A DNA stretch of 64,000 nt from Paraburkholderia caffeinitolerans (GTDB taxonomy: Bacteria > Pseudomonadota > Gammaproteobacteria > Burkholderiales > Burkholderiaceae): the NCBI RefSeq assembly GCF_902859945.1, contig NZ_CADIKL010000017.1, positions 1 through 64,000 on the forward strand, read 5' to 3'. The first letter of the stretch is position 1, and each line of letters begins with the position of its first letter. The notes under the pieces were generated by a model. It was not told the origin of the DNA. It saw nothing but the letters and a program-made list of their open reading frames with translations, and made no database searches. This document shows positions 34,463 to 42,857 of the stretch, in pieces. The translations under genes and the position numbers were made by a program.

Positions 34463-35464
34463 GTGCCTAAAATCGTCGCCATTCTTGCGCTGCCGGGCGT
34501 GCAGTTACTCGACGTGAGCGGTCCGCTCGACGTGTTCGCGCAGGCCAATACCGAGGCGGGGCGCACCGTGTACGACTTGCGCGTGATTGCCTGCCGCGCG
34601 GGACCTATCCGTAGTTCGTCGGGCGTGCGGCTCTTGCCCGATGAGGTGGCGGGGCAAGGTGGTCAAGCGCGGGAGCGCATCGACACGCTGCTCGTGGCCG
34701 GCGCGCCCGACGCCGCCACGCTCCAGCTCGCGCCGCGCGTGCTCGACTGGCTGCGCGCGACGGCGGCGCGCGCGCGGCGTTACGGCTCGGTGTGCACGGG
34801 CGCGTTTGCGCTGGCGGCCAGCGGCCTGCTGGACAAACGCCGGCTGACCACGCACTGGGCGGCCGTTGAGGCGCTTGCGCAGGCGTGCCCCACGGTCTCC
34901 ATCGAACCCGATTCGCTCTACGTGCGAGACGGCAAGCTGCGCACGGCGGCGGGCGTGACGGCGGGACTCGATCTGGCGCTCGCGCTGGTCGAGGAGGATC
35001 TGGGCCGCGAGATCGCCATGCGCGTGGCCAGCCAGCTCGTGATGTTCTTCAAGCGCCCCGGCGGCCAGTTGCAGTTCAGCCGCAAGGGCGAGACGCGCCC
35101 GGCGGGACGCTCCGCGCTCCAGGAGGTGCAGCGCTGGGTGGCGGCCAATCCTGCGCTCGCGCACCGCGTGCCGGAACTGGCGGCGCGCGTGGGGTTGAGC
35201 CCGCGCCATTTCGCGCGCCTGTTTCAGTCCGAGGTGGGCATTACGCCCGCCGCATGGGTCGAGGCCGTGCGCGTGGACGCGGCACGCGAGCTGCTCGAAA
35301 CCGGGGGAGAGCCGCCCAAGCGCGTGGCGGACCGCTGCGGCTTCGCGAACGCCGACACTTTGCGGCGCGCATTCATCAAGCATATGGGCGTGACGCCGAC
35401 GCAATACCGGCGGCGCTTTGGCGGTGGAGCCGAGGCAAACGGGCCGGCGCGCGAGCGCAACTGA
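34463..35464 (+). CDS. GlxA-type transcriptional regulator (DJ-1/PfpI domain plus AraC helix-turn-helix)
   Basis: The 333-residue protein has an N-terminal DJ-1/PfpI domain (about residues 3-180) with the nucleophile-elbow cysteine in GSVCTGAFALAASGLL, and a C-terminal AraC-type DNA-binding domain (about 220-320, ELAARVGLSPRHFARLFQSE then ADRCGFANADTLRRAFIKHMG). GTG at 34463 is the start. This fusion is typical of regulators of amino-acid or amine catabolism in beta-proteobacteria. It is divergent from the HD-domain gene, the likely partner. Confidence 0.9.
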   Translation: MPKIVAILALPGVQLLDVSGPLDVFAQANTEAGRTVYDLRVIACRAGPIRSSSGVRLLPDEVAGQGGQARERIDTLLVAGAPDAATLQLAPRVLDWLRATAARARRYGSVCTGAFALAASGLLDKRRLTTHWAAVEALAQACPTVSIEPDSLYVRDGKLRTAAGVTAGLDLALALVEEDLGREIAMRVASQLVMFFKRPGGQLQFSRKGETRPAGRSALQEVQRWVAANPALAHRVPELAARVGLSPRHFARLFQSEVGITPAAWVEAVRVDAARELLETGGEPPKRVADRCGFANADTLRRAFIKHMGVTPTQYRRRFGGGAEANGPARERN

Positions 35465-35717
35465 GGGCGCGATGCAGCGCTGCGCCGAGTGGTGCGCATT
35501 GACGATTCATTGCGCATCTTTATGCGAAGTTATACGGAATTTCGCGAAAAAGTCGCCGATTCAAGCGATAATCGCAAAGATGAACCTGTTGCGCGTGGCG
35601 GCTGGCAGGCAGACGAAAAGGTGACACGGGGATGCCTTTTCACGCAGCACTAGACCACTGCCTTGCGCGCCTGCGCCACGCGCCGTTCGACGAAAACAAG
35701 AATCACGCGACCAATCT

Positions 35718-37175
35718 ATGTATTCGATCTTGCCCGCGTTCGTATCCGCGTTGTTTCTCGGATTCGGCGTGTACGTCTTGCTCACGGAAGGTGTGACGCG
35801 CCTCTCGCTGCCATTTGCGGCGATGTGCGGAACCACCTTCGTCTGGCAAGGCACGTGGGCGTTTCTATTCCAGATTTCGGAGCCGGGCCTCGCGGGGGCG
35901 CTCGTCAAATTCGGCTACCTGTTCATTCTGTTTTTGCCCACGACCTTCTATCACTTCGTGATCGAAGTCACCACGCGGCGCAGCGAGCGGCCATTGCTGT
36001 TCGCTTCGTACGGCTTGTGCATCGTGCTTGCGATGGTGCTCGCGGTGAGCGACGAAGTGGTCTCGGGCTATGGCAGTTTCTTCTTCGGCAAGTATCCGCG
36101 CGCGGGGCTGCTGCATCCGGTGCACGTCGTGCAAACGGTGCTGCTCGCGCTGCGCAGCGCCTGGCTGCTGTTCGCGGCGCGGCGCCAGACCCACGCGCAC
36201 GACCGCCGCAAGCTGCTCGATCTGTGCTTGCTGAGCTTGTGTCTCTATGGGATCGCCGCGTCCGACTATGCGGTCAATTACGGCGTGGCGTTCTATCCGG
36301 TGGGCGCGGTGTTCATCGCCCTGAGCCTCGGCATTCTCGCGGTGACCATCGTGCGCTATGGCCTCATGCGGCCGTATTTGCTCGCGGCGACCGTGGCGCA
36401 TGAGGTGGCCACGCCGCTGGCGGCTATCGGCATGCACGCCGAGGAGATCGGCAACGTGCTGCCCGAACTCATGCGCGGCTACCAACTGGCCGTGCAGCAC
36501 CAGCTATGCGTGGACGGCCTTTATCCGGGGCAATCGGAGCGCATTTCTTCGCTGGCCTCCTCGATACAGCGGCAGGTGGACAGCACGAGCACCGTCGTCG
36601 AGATGTCGCTGGCCTCGTTTACGCTCGACCGGCTCGACCGCCGCAGCTTCGAGGCCTACTCCATCCGCTCCTGCGTGAATGCGGCGCTCGAACGCTTTCC
36701 ATTCCGGCCGGGCGAGCGCGAAATGGTCAAGGTGATGCCGATCGAGCCGCAACTGGAGTTTTCGGGCTCGGACTCGCTGATCGTGTTCGTGCTTTTCAAC
36801 CTGCTCAAGAACGCGCTCTTCGCGATTCACTCGAGCGGCAGCGGCAGTGTGCAAATCTCGGCGACGAGCGAGGACGGCTATTGCGTGCTGCGCTTTGCCG
36901 ACAACGGCCCCGGCATTGCCCCCGACGTGCTTCCGCATATTTTCGAGCCGTTCTATTCCACCAAGTCTCACGGCAAGGGGGCGGGCATGGGGCTCGCGTT
37001 TTGCTGGCGCGTGGCCCAGGCACTGGGCGGCACGATTGCCTGCGAGTCCAAGGCCAATGTGGCGACCACGTTTACGCTCCAACTGCCCGAACCGGGATCC
37101 GCAGCCGACCGCGCGCCACACGATCTGGCCGGCAAGCCCCGCCGTTGGACGGCGGGGCAGGACTACATGGGTTGA
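35718..37175 (+). CDS. Sensor histidine kinase with a 7TM-type N-terminal domain
   Basis: A 485-residue membrane kinase. Residues 1-220 contain about seven hydrophobic helices with GTTFVWQGTWAFLF and LGYLFILFLPTTFYHF-like segments resembling the HisKA_7TM sensor region. The phospho-acceptor histidine is H228 in ATVAHEVATPLAAI. The ATPase domain shows the N box NLLKNALFAI, G1 DNGPGIAPDVLPHIFEPF and G2 GKGAGMGLAF. There is no receiver domain. It probably phosphorylates the receiver at 38114-39088. Such membrane domains often sense hydrophobic small molecules. A weak ribosome-binding site precedes ATG 35718. A possible promoter is TTGACG (35499-35504) with TATGCG (35521-35526). Confidence 0.88.
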   Translation: MYSILPAFVSALFLGFGVYVLLTEGVTRLSLPFAAMCGTTFVWQGTWAFLFQISEPGLAGALVKFGYLFILFLPTTFYHFVIEVTTRRSERPLLFASYGLCIVLAMVLAVSDEVVSGYGSFFFGKYPRAGLLHPVHVVQTVLLALRSAWLLFAARRQTHAHDRRKLLDLCLLSLCLYGIAASDYAVNYGVAFYPVGAVFIALSLGILAVTIVRYGLMRPYLLAATVAHEVATPLAAIGMHAEEIGNVLPELMRGYQLAVQHQLCVDGLYPGQSERISSLASSIQRQVDSTSTVVEMSLASFTLDRLDRRSFEAYSIRSCVNAALERFPFRPGEREMVKVMPIEPQLEFSGSDSLIVFVLFNLLKNALFAIHSSGSGSVQISATSEDGYCVLRFADNGPGIAPDVLPHIFEPFYSTKSHGKGAGMGLAFCWRVAQALGGTIACESKANVATTFTLQLPEPGSAADRAPHDLAGKPRRWTAGQDYMG

Positions 37176-37255
37176 ATCAATTCACGGTCTTAAATTGGCC
37201 CGCCTATCGTACGCATAGGTATGCATAGCGCATGGATGGCGGCCGGACCCGTGTT

Positions 37256-37753
37256 TTAATTCGCCCCCGCGGGCAGGATGAGTTCATATTCCTTGACGCG
37301 CTCGATGATCCCCGGCGGGAAACGGCGAATCCGCTTGTCGGTGCCGGCAAAGAGAATCTGCTGGTAACCGAGCGAAACGGGGCGCCCGTCCACGCAAAAG
37401 CGAAACACCAGATAGGCGGAGCATTGGCGCACCTGGAAGGTATTCAGATAGCAATCGACGCGTTGAAACGGAAAGGTCTCTTGCACATATTCCTGGTGCG
37501 CGCGCTTCGTGACGAAGATGCCGCCCGCCGCGAGCAGATTATTGTGGATGCATTCGTGGAACCAGCGCTCGCGGCAAATGCCCTGCCATTCGAAATAGCG
37601 GGCGAAGTAAGTGTTCATGAAGGCATTCGAGTCCTTGAGGTAAATGTCGATGACATGATGGAAGGTCTTGCTCGGTGTGGCTTCCATGATTTCCGAGCTA
37701 AAGCCGTTGGCGCCACGGGAGAGCACGGAGGGGATCGATTCACGGGCATTCAT
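37256..37753 (-). CDS. Hot-dog-fold thioesterase, resembling enediyne-type (CalE7-like) thioesterases
   Basis: A 165-residue single-domain protein. FHHVIDIYLKDSNAFMNTYF, FEWQGICRERWF and VKRAHQEYVQETF-like segments (actual text TKRAHQEYVQETF) follow the 4HBT hot-dog pattern, and the NTYFARYFEWQG helix resembles the active-site helix of enediyne thioesterases, where the acyl chain is released from a carrier protein without a catalytic Asp. It would hydrolyse a thioester of a fatty or beta-keto acyl chain. The ATG at 37753 is preceded by CTGGAG. It is convergent with the kinase and divergent from the receiver gene, with an 11-bp inverted repeat in between. Confidence 0.75.
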   Translation of the reverse strand: MNARESIPSVLSRGANGFSSEIMEATPSKTFHHVIDIYLKDSNAFMNTYFARYFEWQGICRERWFHECIHNNLLAAGGIFVTKRAHQEYVQETFPFQRVDCYLNTFQVRQCSAYLVFRFCVDGRPVSLGYQQILFAGTDKRIRRFPPGIIERVKEYELILPAGAN

Positions 37754-38113
37754 TTCAAAACTCCAGTTCGAATTGGCCGCCGGCGGCGGCCACGCATGTC
37801 TTCGATGTTTGAAGACATGCGCCAATTCTCTGCGCCTTCCTTTGCCGCTAAAACCGCCTTGATCACATAGTCGCGAGGATCTTCCAGCCGCTCGCGCTTG
37901 CCAGGCCGCGATAGTCGTATGCAAACGCGCATGCGAGTGCGGACGCAAACGATTACGCCGGTCCGCACGCGCGATGAAGATCTTTTGGGATGGCGCGCAG
38001 CGGTTGCCGCGCGCGCCCGCAAGGCCGCATAATCTGGCAGCCGGCGGCGCGCCATCTGCAACGAGTGGCATCGATTCGCGCCGTGGGTCTGTAGCGAGCA
38101 CCGAGGCCATTAC
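37754..38113. promoter_or_regulatory. 360-nt divergent spacer between thioesterase and receiver genes
   Basis: The spacer holds no credible gene. It carries the 29-bp inverted repeat listed separately near the thioesterase. The rest, about 37860-38110, is GC-rich DNA with no clear promoter box that I can point to; the receiver gene's promoter must be there. Confidence 0.5.
37793..37821. promoter_or_regulatory. Perfect 11-bp inverted repeat, candidate operator
   Basis: CGCATGTCTTC (37793-37803) and GAAGACATGCG (37811-37821) are exact inverted arms around the 7-nt spacer GATGTTT. The repeat begins 40 nt before the thioesterase start. No T-run follows, so it is more likely a protein-binding site or a 5' leader stem-loop than a terminator. 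I did not find a second copy in the window. Confidence 0.65.
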
Positions 38114-39088
38114 ATGAGTTCCATCGTCAGACAGCCGGTTTTCTACCCCGTATCCGTGGTCTTTCTCGACGACAGCACGGATTTTCTCCATGCACTGCGC
38201 GGCTTCTTCCCGAATGCATCCACGCATCACTTCTTCACTTCGCAGCCCGAGGCGCGCGCGTTCATCGAGGCGCAGGGCGCGCGTGGCGCGGGCCACAGCC
38301 CGACCTCGGGCGAGCTATGGTCGGAGTTCGAGAAGCGGGGCGGCAATGCGCTGGGCAAGGACGCGATGGCCGACGCCAGGCGCTTTTCGCAAGTCGCGGC
38401 CGTCGTGGTGGACTACGATATGCCGGGGCAGGATGGGCTCGAATTTCTCGCTTCGGTGAAGGATGTAATGCATGACGCGAGCTGCACGCGCATTCTGCTC
38501 ACCGGCACCGCCGACGAATCGCATGCGGTGGACGCGTTCAATGCCGGGCTCATTCATTTCTACGTGAAGAAGTCCGATCCTGGCATGGCGCGCAAGCTCG
38601 CGCAGGCGCTTGCCAATGCGCAGCGCAAATTCTGCGCGGGGCACGGCCATATCGGTGTGCACGGCGTGGGCGCGGCCTATGCGAGCCGGGGCGTGGCCGA
38701 GGCATTGGATGCGCTCGTGCTGCGCGAGCGCATCGTCGAATATTATTGGCGGCCCGAACAGAACGCGGTGCTCACGTTCGACGCGGCGGGCCAGGCGGGC
38801 GTATTTCTCGCATGGGACGCGCACGACTGGGCGGCGCAATGCGACGTCGTGACCGACGAGCGCGGGCCCGCCGCGTTGCGCGAGGAAATGGAAGGGCGCC
38901 GCATCATGCCGGTGTTCTGGCCCAATGAAGCGTACCGGCCGGGCATGGCCAACGTGGAGTTCGCGGCGCCGCAGCTGGTGCCGGGCACGCCGGATACCTA
39001 TGTCAGCTGGACCCGCATCGATAGTGTGGACGTGGCGCCGGAAATCGTGACCTACGCAAAGTGGTTGCGTACGCAACGGATGCATTGA
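38114..39088 (+). CDS. Response regulator with a long non-DNA-binding C-terminal domain (LqsR/PhcQ-like)
   Basis: A 324-residue protein. Receiver elements: acidic pair D19/D20 in VVFLDDSTDFLHALRG, phospho-acceptor D100 in AVVVDYDMPGQDGLE, T130 in RILLTGTADE, and a lysine near 152. A segment of about 40 residues (51-93) is inserted between the second and third strands. The C-terminal 150 residues have no helix-turn-helix and end in VDVAPEIVTYAKWLRTQ. The DYDMPG.DGLE, LLTG.ADE and AFN.GLI wording and the insertion resemble the Lqs/Phc family response regulators of quorum-sensing circuits. The likely kinase is the one encoded at 35718. Confidence 0.78.
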   Translation: MSSIVRQPVFYPVSVVFLDDSTDFLHALRGFFPNASTHHFFTSQPEARAFIEAQGARGAGHSPTSGELWSEFEKRGGNALGKDAMADARRFSQVAAVVVDYDMPGQDGLEFLASVKDVMHDASCTRILLTGTADESHAVDAFNAGLIHFYVKKSDPGMARKLAQALANAQRKFCAGHGHIGVHGVGAAYASRGVAEALDALVLRERIVEYYWRPEQNAVLTFDAAGQAGVFLAWDAHDWAAQCDVVTDERGPAALREEMEGRRIMPVFWPNEAYRPGMANVEFAAPQLVPGTPDTYVSWTRIDSVDVAPEIVTYAKWLRTQRMH

Positions 39089-39161
39089 CTTCGTGATGTA
39101 ACGGTCGATGTGGTAGCGTGTCTGGCACTTGCGCGGCCACAGATTATCCCCGGACATCCTC

Positions 39162-39950
39162 ATGCAGACCACCGAACTCGCCAACTGGAACCAGTTCATG
39201 GAGCTGACGACGCAGCTCGACGGCTGGGCATTTCGCGGGCAGCAGAACGCCCAATGGCGGCTGGAGAGCTCGCTGTCGCGCTATATGCGCGATTTCGTTG
39301 GCGACCGCAGCCAATGGCGCGCACGCGAGGAGCGCGCGATTCGCGTGTTTCGCCGCAAAGCGCACAACTTTCTCGCGCATCCCAACATACTCGCCGACGA
39401 CCTGCGCTGTCTCGCGCTCATGCAGCACCACGGCGCGCCCACGCGGTTGCTGGATTTCACCAAGAGCCCGTTCGTGGCGGCCTTCTTCGCGCTCGAGCGC
39501 GCCACCGGCGACGCCGTCGTCTATGCGTTGAACACGCCCGCGCTCTGGAACAATCGCGCGCGCCCGAAAGCCGACCCGGTGCTCACGCGCGACGTGATCG
39601 ATCCACGCGTGCCCGGGCACTTCGAGCGCTATTTTTTCTGCAATACGCATGAAGTGCTGTGGTCGGGCGAGCCCACCGAAATGGACGACCGGCTGGTGGC
39701 GCAGTCGGGCACCTTCGTCGTGCCTGGCGTGATCGACAAGCCCTTGCAGAGCATTCTCGACGGCTACGAGAGCAACGAGGAACTGCTGCATCAAATCGTG
39801 CTGCCCGCGCGCATCCGCATGGACGCGATGAAGTGGCTCTACCGCATGAACATCACCAACGCTTCGCTGTTTCCGGGGCTGGACGGGCTCGCGCGCTCGA
39901 TTGGCGTGGAGCTGGAGATCGTGTGGTCGGGGATGATGCAGGCGCAGTGA
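39162..39950 (+). CDS. FRG-domain protein
   Basis: A 262-residue protein. The domain is named after the Phe-Arg-Gly motif, seen here in GWAFRGQQNAQWRLESSL near residue 20-40. Other typical parts are MQHHGAPTRLLDFTKSPFVAAFFALE and the C-terminal LYRMNITNASLFPGLDGLARSI. The molecular function of FRG proteins is poorly known. The ATG at 39162 is preceded by no strong ribosome-binding site. It is 73 nt after the receiver gene on the same strand, so it may share a transcript with it. Convergent with the LuxR gene, 7 nt apart. Confidence 0.8.
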   Translation: MQTTELANWNQFMELTTQLDGWAFRGQQNAQWRLESSLSRYMRDFVGDRSQWRAREERAIRVFRRKAHNFLAHPNILADDLRCLALMQHHGAPTRLLDFTKSPFVAAFFALERATGDAVVYALNTPALWNNRARPKADPVLTRDVIDPRVPGHFERYFFCNTHEVLWSGEPTEMDDRLVAQSGTFVVPGVIDKPLQSILDGYESNEELLHQIVLPARIRMDAMKWLYRMNITNASLFPGLDGLARSIGVELEIVWSGMMQAQ

Positions 39951-39957
39951 GGGGGCG

Positions 39958-40818
39958 TCACCGCGATCGGGCATGCCCCTCGTTCTGCACCGGCTGTCCC
40001 AGCGCCCATTGCGCGAGCTCGCGCCGGGTTCGCACGCCGAGCTTGGCGAACGCGCGCTGCACGTACGATTTGGCCGAAGTTTGCAGCACGCCCAGCAACT
40101 CCGCAATCTCCGGCACCGTATGTCCCCGGATCAAATGCCGGCACGTTTCATATTCGCGCTTCGAAAGCCGGATGCCGTCACGCTCGATACGCGCGTCGAA
40201 TAGCACGAGCGGGTCGGTATCGGTGACCGCGTTGGCTGTGCGCTTGATTGCGGCCGTGGACGCATGCAGCTCCACCAGCGGAAAAAGCAGCTCGCCCAGG
40301 TGCCTCAAATAATTCAGGTCCGCGAGCGAAAACGGTGGCAGGCGGTCGCGGCGCACGATTGCGAGCGAGCACTGCGTGCGCGGCGCGCTTTTCGTCAGCA
40401 CGCATTCGTGAGCGATCTCACGGCTTTCGAAAATGCGCTCGCGAAATTCGCCGGCAGGCACCTGGCTCATGTCGCGCACCACGAGATGCGTGCCCACCGT
40501 GGTCCGGATGCCCGCGAACAGCGGGTCGACGGCCTGAAAGCGTTCGTAGTAGAGCGCCATCACATCGTCGACAACGGACTGCGCTTCGTTCACGGCGCCG
40601 CTGCCGAGCCACTCGCAGCGATACCCGAGCGGCGAGCGGCTGTCGAGGCGCGAACGCTCGACGTGCACGAAGTCCAGCGGCACGAGTTCGTTCAGGAACA
40701 GCGTGAGCTGGTGCACGAAGTGCGGCAGGCCCACGGCTTCGACAACCTCGCCCATCGTCTTGATCGGCACGTTGAGGTATTGGCTGCCTTGATTGAATGG
40801 GTCGACGTTCAATAGCAT
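39958..40818 (-). CDS. LuxR-family transcriptional regulator (LuxR C-terminal helix-turn-helix)
   Basis: A 286-residue regulator. The C-terminal helix-turn-helix is at about residues 215-275 (LSKREYETCRHLIRGHTVPE then IAELLGVLQTSAKSYVQRAF). The N-terminal 190 residues show no autoinducer-binding signature, so the signal is unknown. I chose ATG at 40818; the reading frame stays open upstream to about 41103, and the 12-bp tandem repeats at 40830-40865 lie in that stretch. It is divergent from the amidohydrolase gene, its probable target. Confidence 0.8.
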   Translation of the reverse strand: MLLNVDPFNQGSQYLNVPIKTMGEVVEAVGLPHFVHQLTLFLNELVPLDFVHVERSRLDSRSPLGYRCEWLGSGAVNEAQSVVDDVMALYYERFQAVDPLFAGIRTTVGTHLVVRDMSQVPAGEFRERIFESREIAHECVLTKSAPRTQCSLAIVRRDRLPPFSLADLNYLRHLGELLFPLVELHASTAAIKRTANAVTDTDPLVLFDARIERDGIRLSKREYETCRHLIRGHTVPEIAELLGVLQTSAKSYVQRAFAKLGVRTRRELAQWALGQPVQNEGHARSR

Positions 40819-40829
40819 GGTGTCACCCC

Positions 40830-40865
40830 GGTCGGTCCTCGGGTCGTTCCTCGAGTCAGTCCTCT
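40830..40865. repeat. Three tandem 12-bp repeats upstream of the LuxR gene
   Basis: GGTCGGTCCTCG, GGTCGTTCCTCG and AGTCAGTCCTCT follow each other, with a truncated fourth unit GGTCAGGC. The block begins 12 nt before the LuxR start, so it lies in its leader. It could be a binding array or a slippage relic. Confidence 0.7.
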
Positions 40866-40954
40866 GGTCAGGCTTGCGCGGAACCTTATCAGAAAGCGCG
40901 CGCCGCCAGAATCCGTGAATTCGTGAAACGCGCGCCATGCGGGAAATGCTGTCT

Positions 40955-40975
40955 TGCCCTCCTTGAAGTAGGGCA
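40955..40975. promoter_or_regulatory. Inverted repeat between the LuxR and amidohydrolase genes
   Basis: TGCCCT (40955-40960) and AGGGCA (40970-40975) are inverted around a 9-nt spacer, 79 nt upstream of the amidohydrolase start. This is the size and position of a LuxR-type operator, but it is short enough to arise by chance. Confidence 0.4.
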
Positions 40976-41053
40976 TACCTCGGTGAAGCGACCCGATACC
41001 TTTGTCGCCAGCCATCGAATGACGGCACTTGAATTCCCTCATTGAATCCCGCC

Positions 41054-42769
41054 ATGAATCTACAGAACGAACACAAGGAGACGCCGGCCGACGTCATTTT
41101 CACGAATGCACGGGCTTATACGGTCGATCCCCATTGCCCCTGGGCGAACGCGGTCGCGGTGCGCGACGGCAGGATCGTCTTCGTGGGCGATACGCTGGGC
41201 GCGCAGCGCTTTGCCAGCGCGCGCACGCGCACGGTCGACGTGGGCGGCCGGCTGATGCTGCCGGGCTTCGTCGAGTCGCACTGGCATTTCTCCACCACGG
41301 CATTCGCCGCGCAGGCATTCATCAACTTCGAAGACCCGCAACGGGTGCTGGATGCGCTGCGCACCTACGTAGCGGCGCATCCGCACGAGAAAAGCATCAT
41401 CGGCATGGGCTGGGTGCAAGCGGCCATGCCCGCCGAACTGCTCAATCGCGCGACGCTCGACGCGATTTGCGCCGACCGCCCGGTCTGCCTGCTTTCGACC
41501 GACTTTCACACCATGTGGGTGAATTCGAAGGCGCTCGAAGTCGGCGGCATCGATGCATCCACGCCGCCGGTCGAGGAAGGCGCAAGCTGGTTCGAAAAAG
41601 ATCCGGTGACGGGCGAGCCCACGGGTGTGATCGTCGACGGCGCTGCGTATTCGCTGCTCATGCGTCGCCTCTCCGAAGCGGGCTTTCTGCCGCCGTGGGG
41701 CGAGCTCTATTACGACTCGTTCGTGAAGTGGCAAAAGAAGCTCGTGGCCGCGGGCATTACGACCGTGTTCGATGCGGGCTTCATCGACCCGAGCGGCGAT
41801 CAGACCTGGCTCTATGAAACGCTGATGCGCATGGAACGCGACCGCGCGCTCAAGCTGCGCGTGGTGGGCAGCTATGCCGCTATCGAAGCGACGCGCGACC
41901 CGGTGGAGACGATTCTCGCGTATCGCGAGCGCTATCAGTCGCCGCTCGTGAAGGCGCGCACGCTCAAGCTGTTCCTCGACGGCACCGAGATGAACCATAC
42001 GGCCTACCTGCTGGAGCCGTACGAGGACCGGCCGCACTACTGCGGCGAGCCGAACACGCCGATCGAGGACTTCAACCGCTTCGTGCTGGAAGCCGACCGC
42101 AATGGCGTCGACGTGATGGTGCACTGTGTGGGGGATGCGGCCGTGCGCGGCGCGCTCGACGCGATCGAGCGCGCCAACACGCTCAATCCGCCGCGCGATC
42201 GCCGTCACGTGATCACGCATGCGTTTCTCACGCATCCCGCGGATATTCCGCGTTTCCGCCGGCTGGGCGTGCTCGCGAATACGCAACTGCAATGGGGCGT
42301 GGTCGACACCTATACGAAGGCCATTCGCGAGTTCTACGGCGAGAAGCGCTGGAGCAGCATGTACAAGTTCCGCACCTTCATCGAGGAGGGCGTGACGGTG
42401 TCCATCGGCATGGACGGGCTCGCATGCCAGTGCCGATGCCAGCATCGCCCCGTTGAGCACATCGAATCGGGCCTGACGCGTCAGCTTGCCGGCGAGCCCG
42501 ATGCAGCGGTGTTCCCCGACATCAACGAACGCCTGAGCATCCCGCAACTGATTGCCGCGTACACGATTCACGGCGCCTATCAGCTTGGCATGGAGAAGGA
42601 AATCGGCTCGCTGAGCGTGGGCAAGCGCGCGGATCTCATCGTGCTCGAACGCGATTTGTTCGAAGTGGGCAAGTACGAGATCGGCAAGGTCGACGTGGGC
42701 CTCACGATGATGAATGGCGAGGTCACCCATGCGCAGGGCGATTTCGCGCGCGAGGCGCTGGACCGGTAA
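41054..42769 (+). CDS. Amidohydrolase family protein (YtcJ-like metal-dependent hydrolase)
   Basis: A 571-residue enzyme of the amidohydrolase superfamily. The HxH metal motif is in GFVESHWHFSTT; a later metal ligand region is VMVHCVGDAAVRGALDA, and VITHAFLTHPADIPRF and SIGMDGLACQC follow in order. The domain is flanked by the small beta-sandwich typical of YtcJ-type enzymes (ADLIVLERDLFEV near the C-terminus). It would hydrolyse a C-N bond, such as an amide, formamide or cyclic imide. The ATG at 41054 starts MNLQNEHKETPADVIFTNA. It is 88 nt before an MFS gene. Confidence 0.85.
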   Translation: MNLQNEHKETPADVIFTNARAYTVDPHCPWANAVAVRDGRIVFVGDTLGAQRFASARTRTVDVGGRLMLPGFVESHWHFSTTAFAAQAFINFEDPQRVLDALRTYVAAHPHEKSIIGMGWVQAAMPAELLNRATLDAICADRPVCLLSTDFHTMWVNSKALEVGGIDASTPPVEEGASWFEKDPVTGEPTGVIVDGAAYSLLMRRLSEAGFLPPWGELYYDSFVKWQKKLVAAGITTVFDAGFIDPSGDQTWLYETLMRMERDRALKLRVVGSYAAIEATRDPVETILAYRERYQSPLVKARTLKLFLDGTEMNHTAYLLEPYEDRPHYCGEPNTPIEDFNRFVLEADRNGVDVMVHCVGDAAVRGALDAIERANTLNPPRDRRHVITHAFLTHPADIPRFRRLGVLANTQLQWGVVDTYTKAIREFYGEKRWSSMYKFRTFIEEGVTVSIGMDGLACQCRCQHRPVEHIESGLTRQLAGEPDAAVFPDINERLSIPQLIAAYTIHGAYQLGMEKEIGSLSVGKRADLIVLERDLFEVGKYEIGKVDVGLTMMNGEVTHAQGDFAREALDR

Positions 42770-42857
42770 GGCGCGGGCCGCGTGGTGCAAGGTGCGCCGC
42801 GCATGTTGGAGGAGACAGCCCGGGTCGCGATGCCCGGGCTCGAGACAGGATGGTGCA

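Noticed and set aside
35632..35717. Short ATG frame just before the kinase gene
   Set aside because: It is out of frame with the kinase and has neither codon bias nor a ribosome-binding site.
38140..39020. Alternative open frames inside the receiver gene, on either strand
   Set aside because: The frame from 38114 has complete receiver residues and an intact C-terminus, so the others are shadows.
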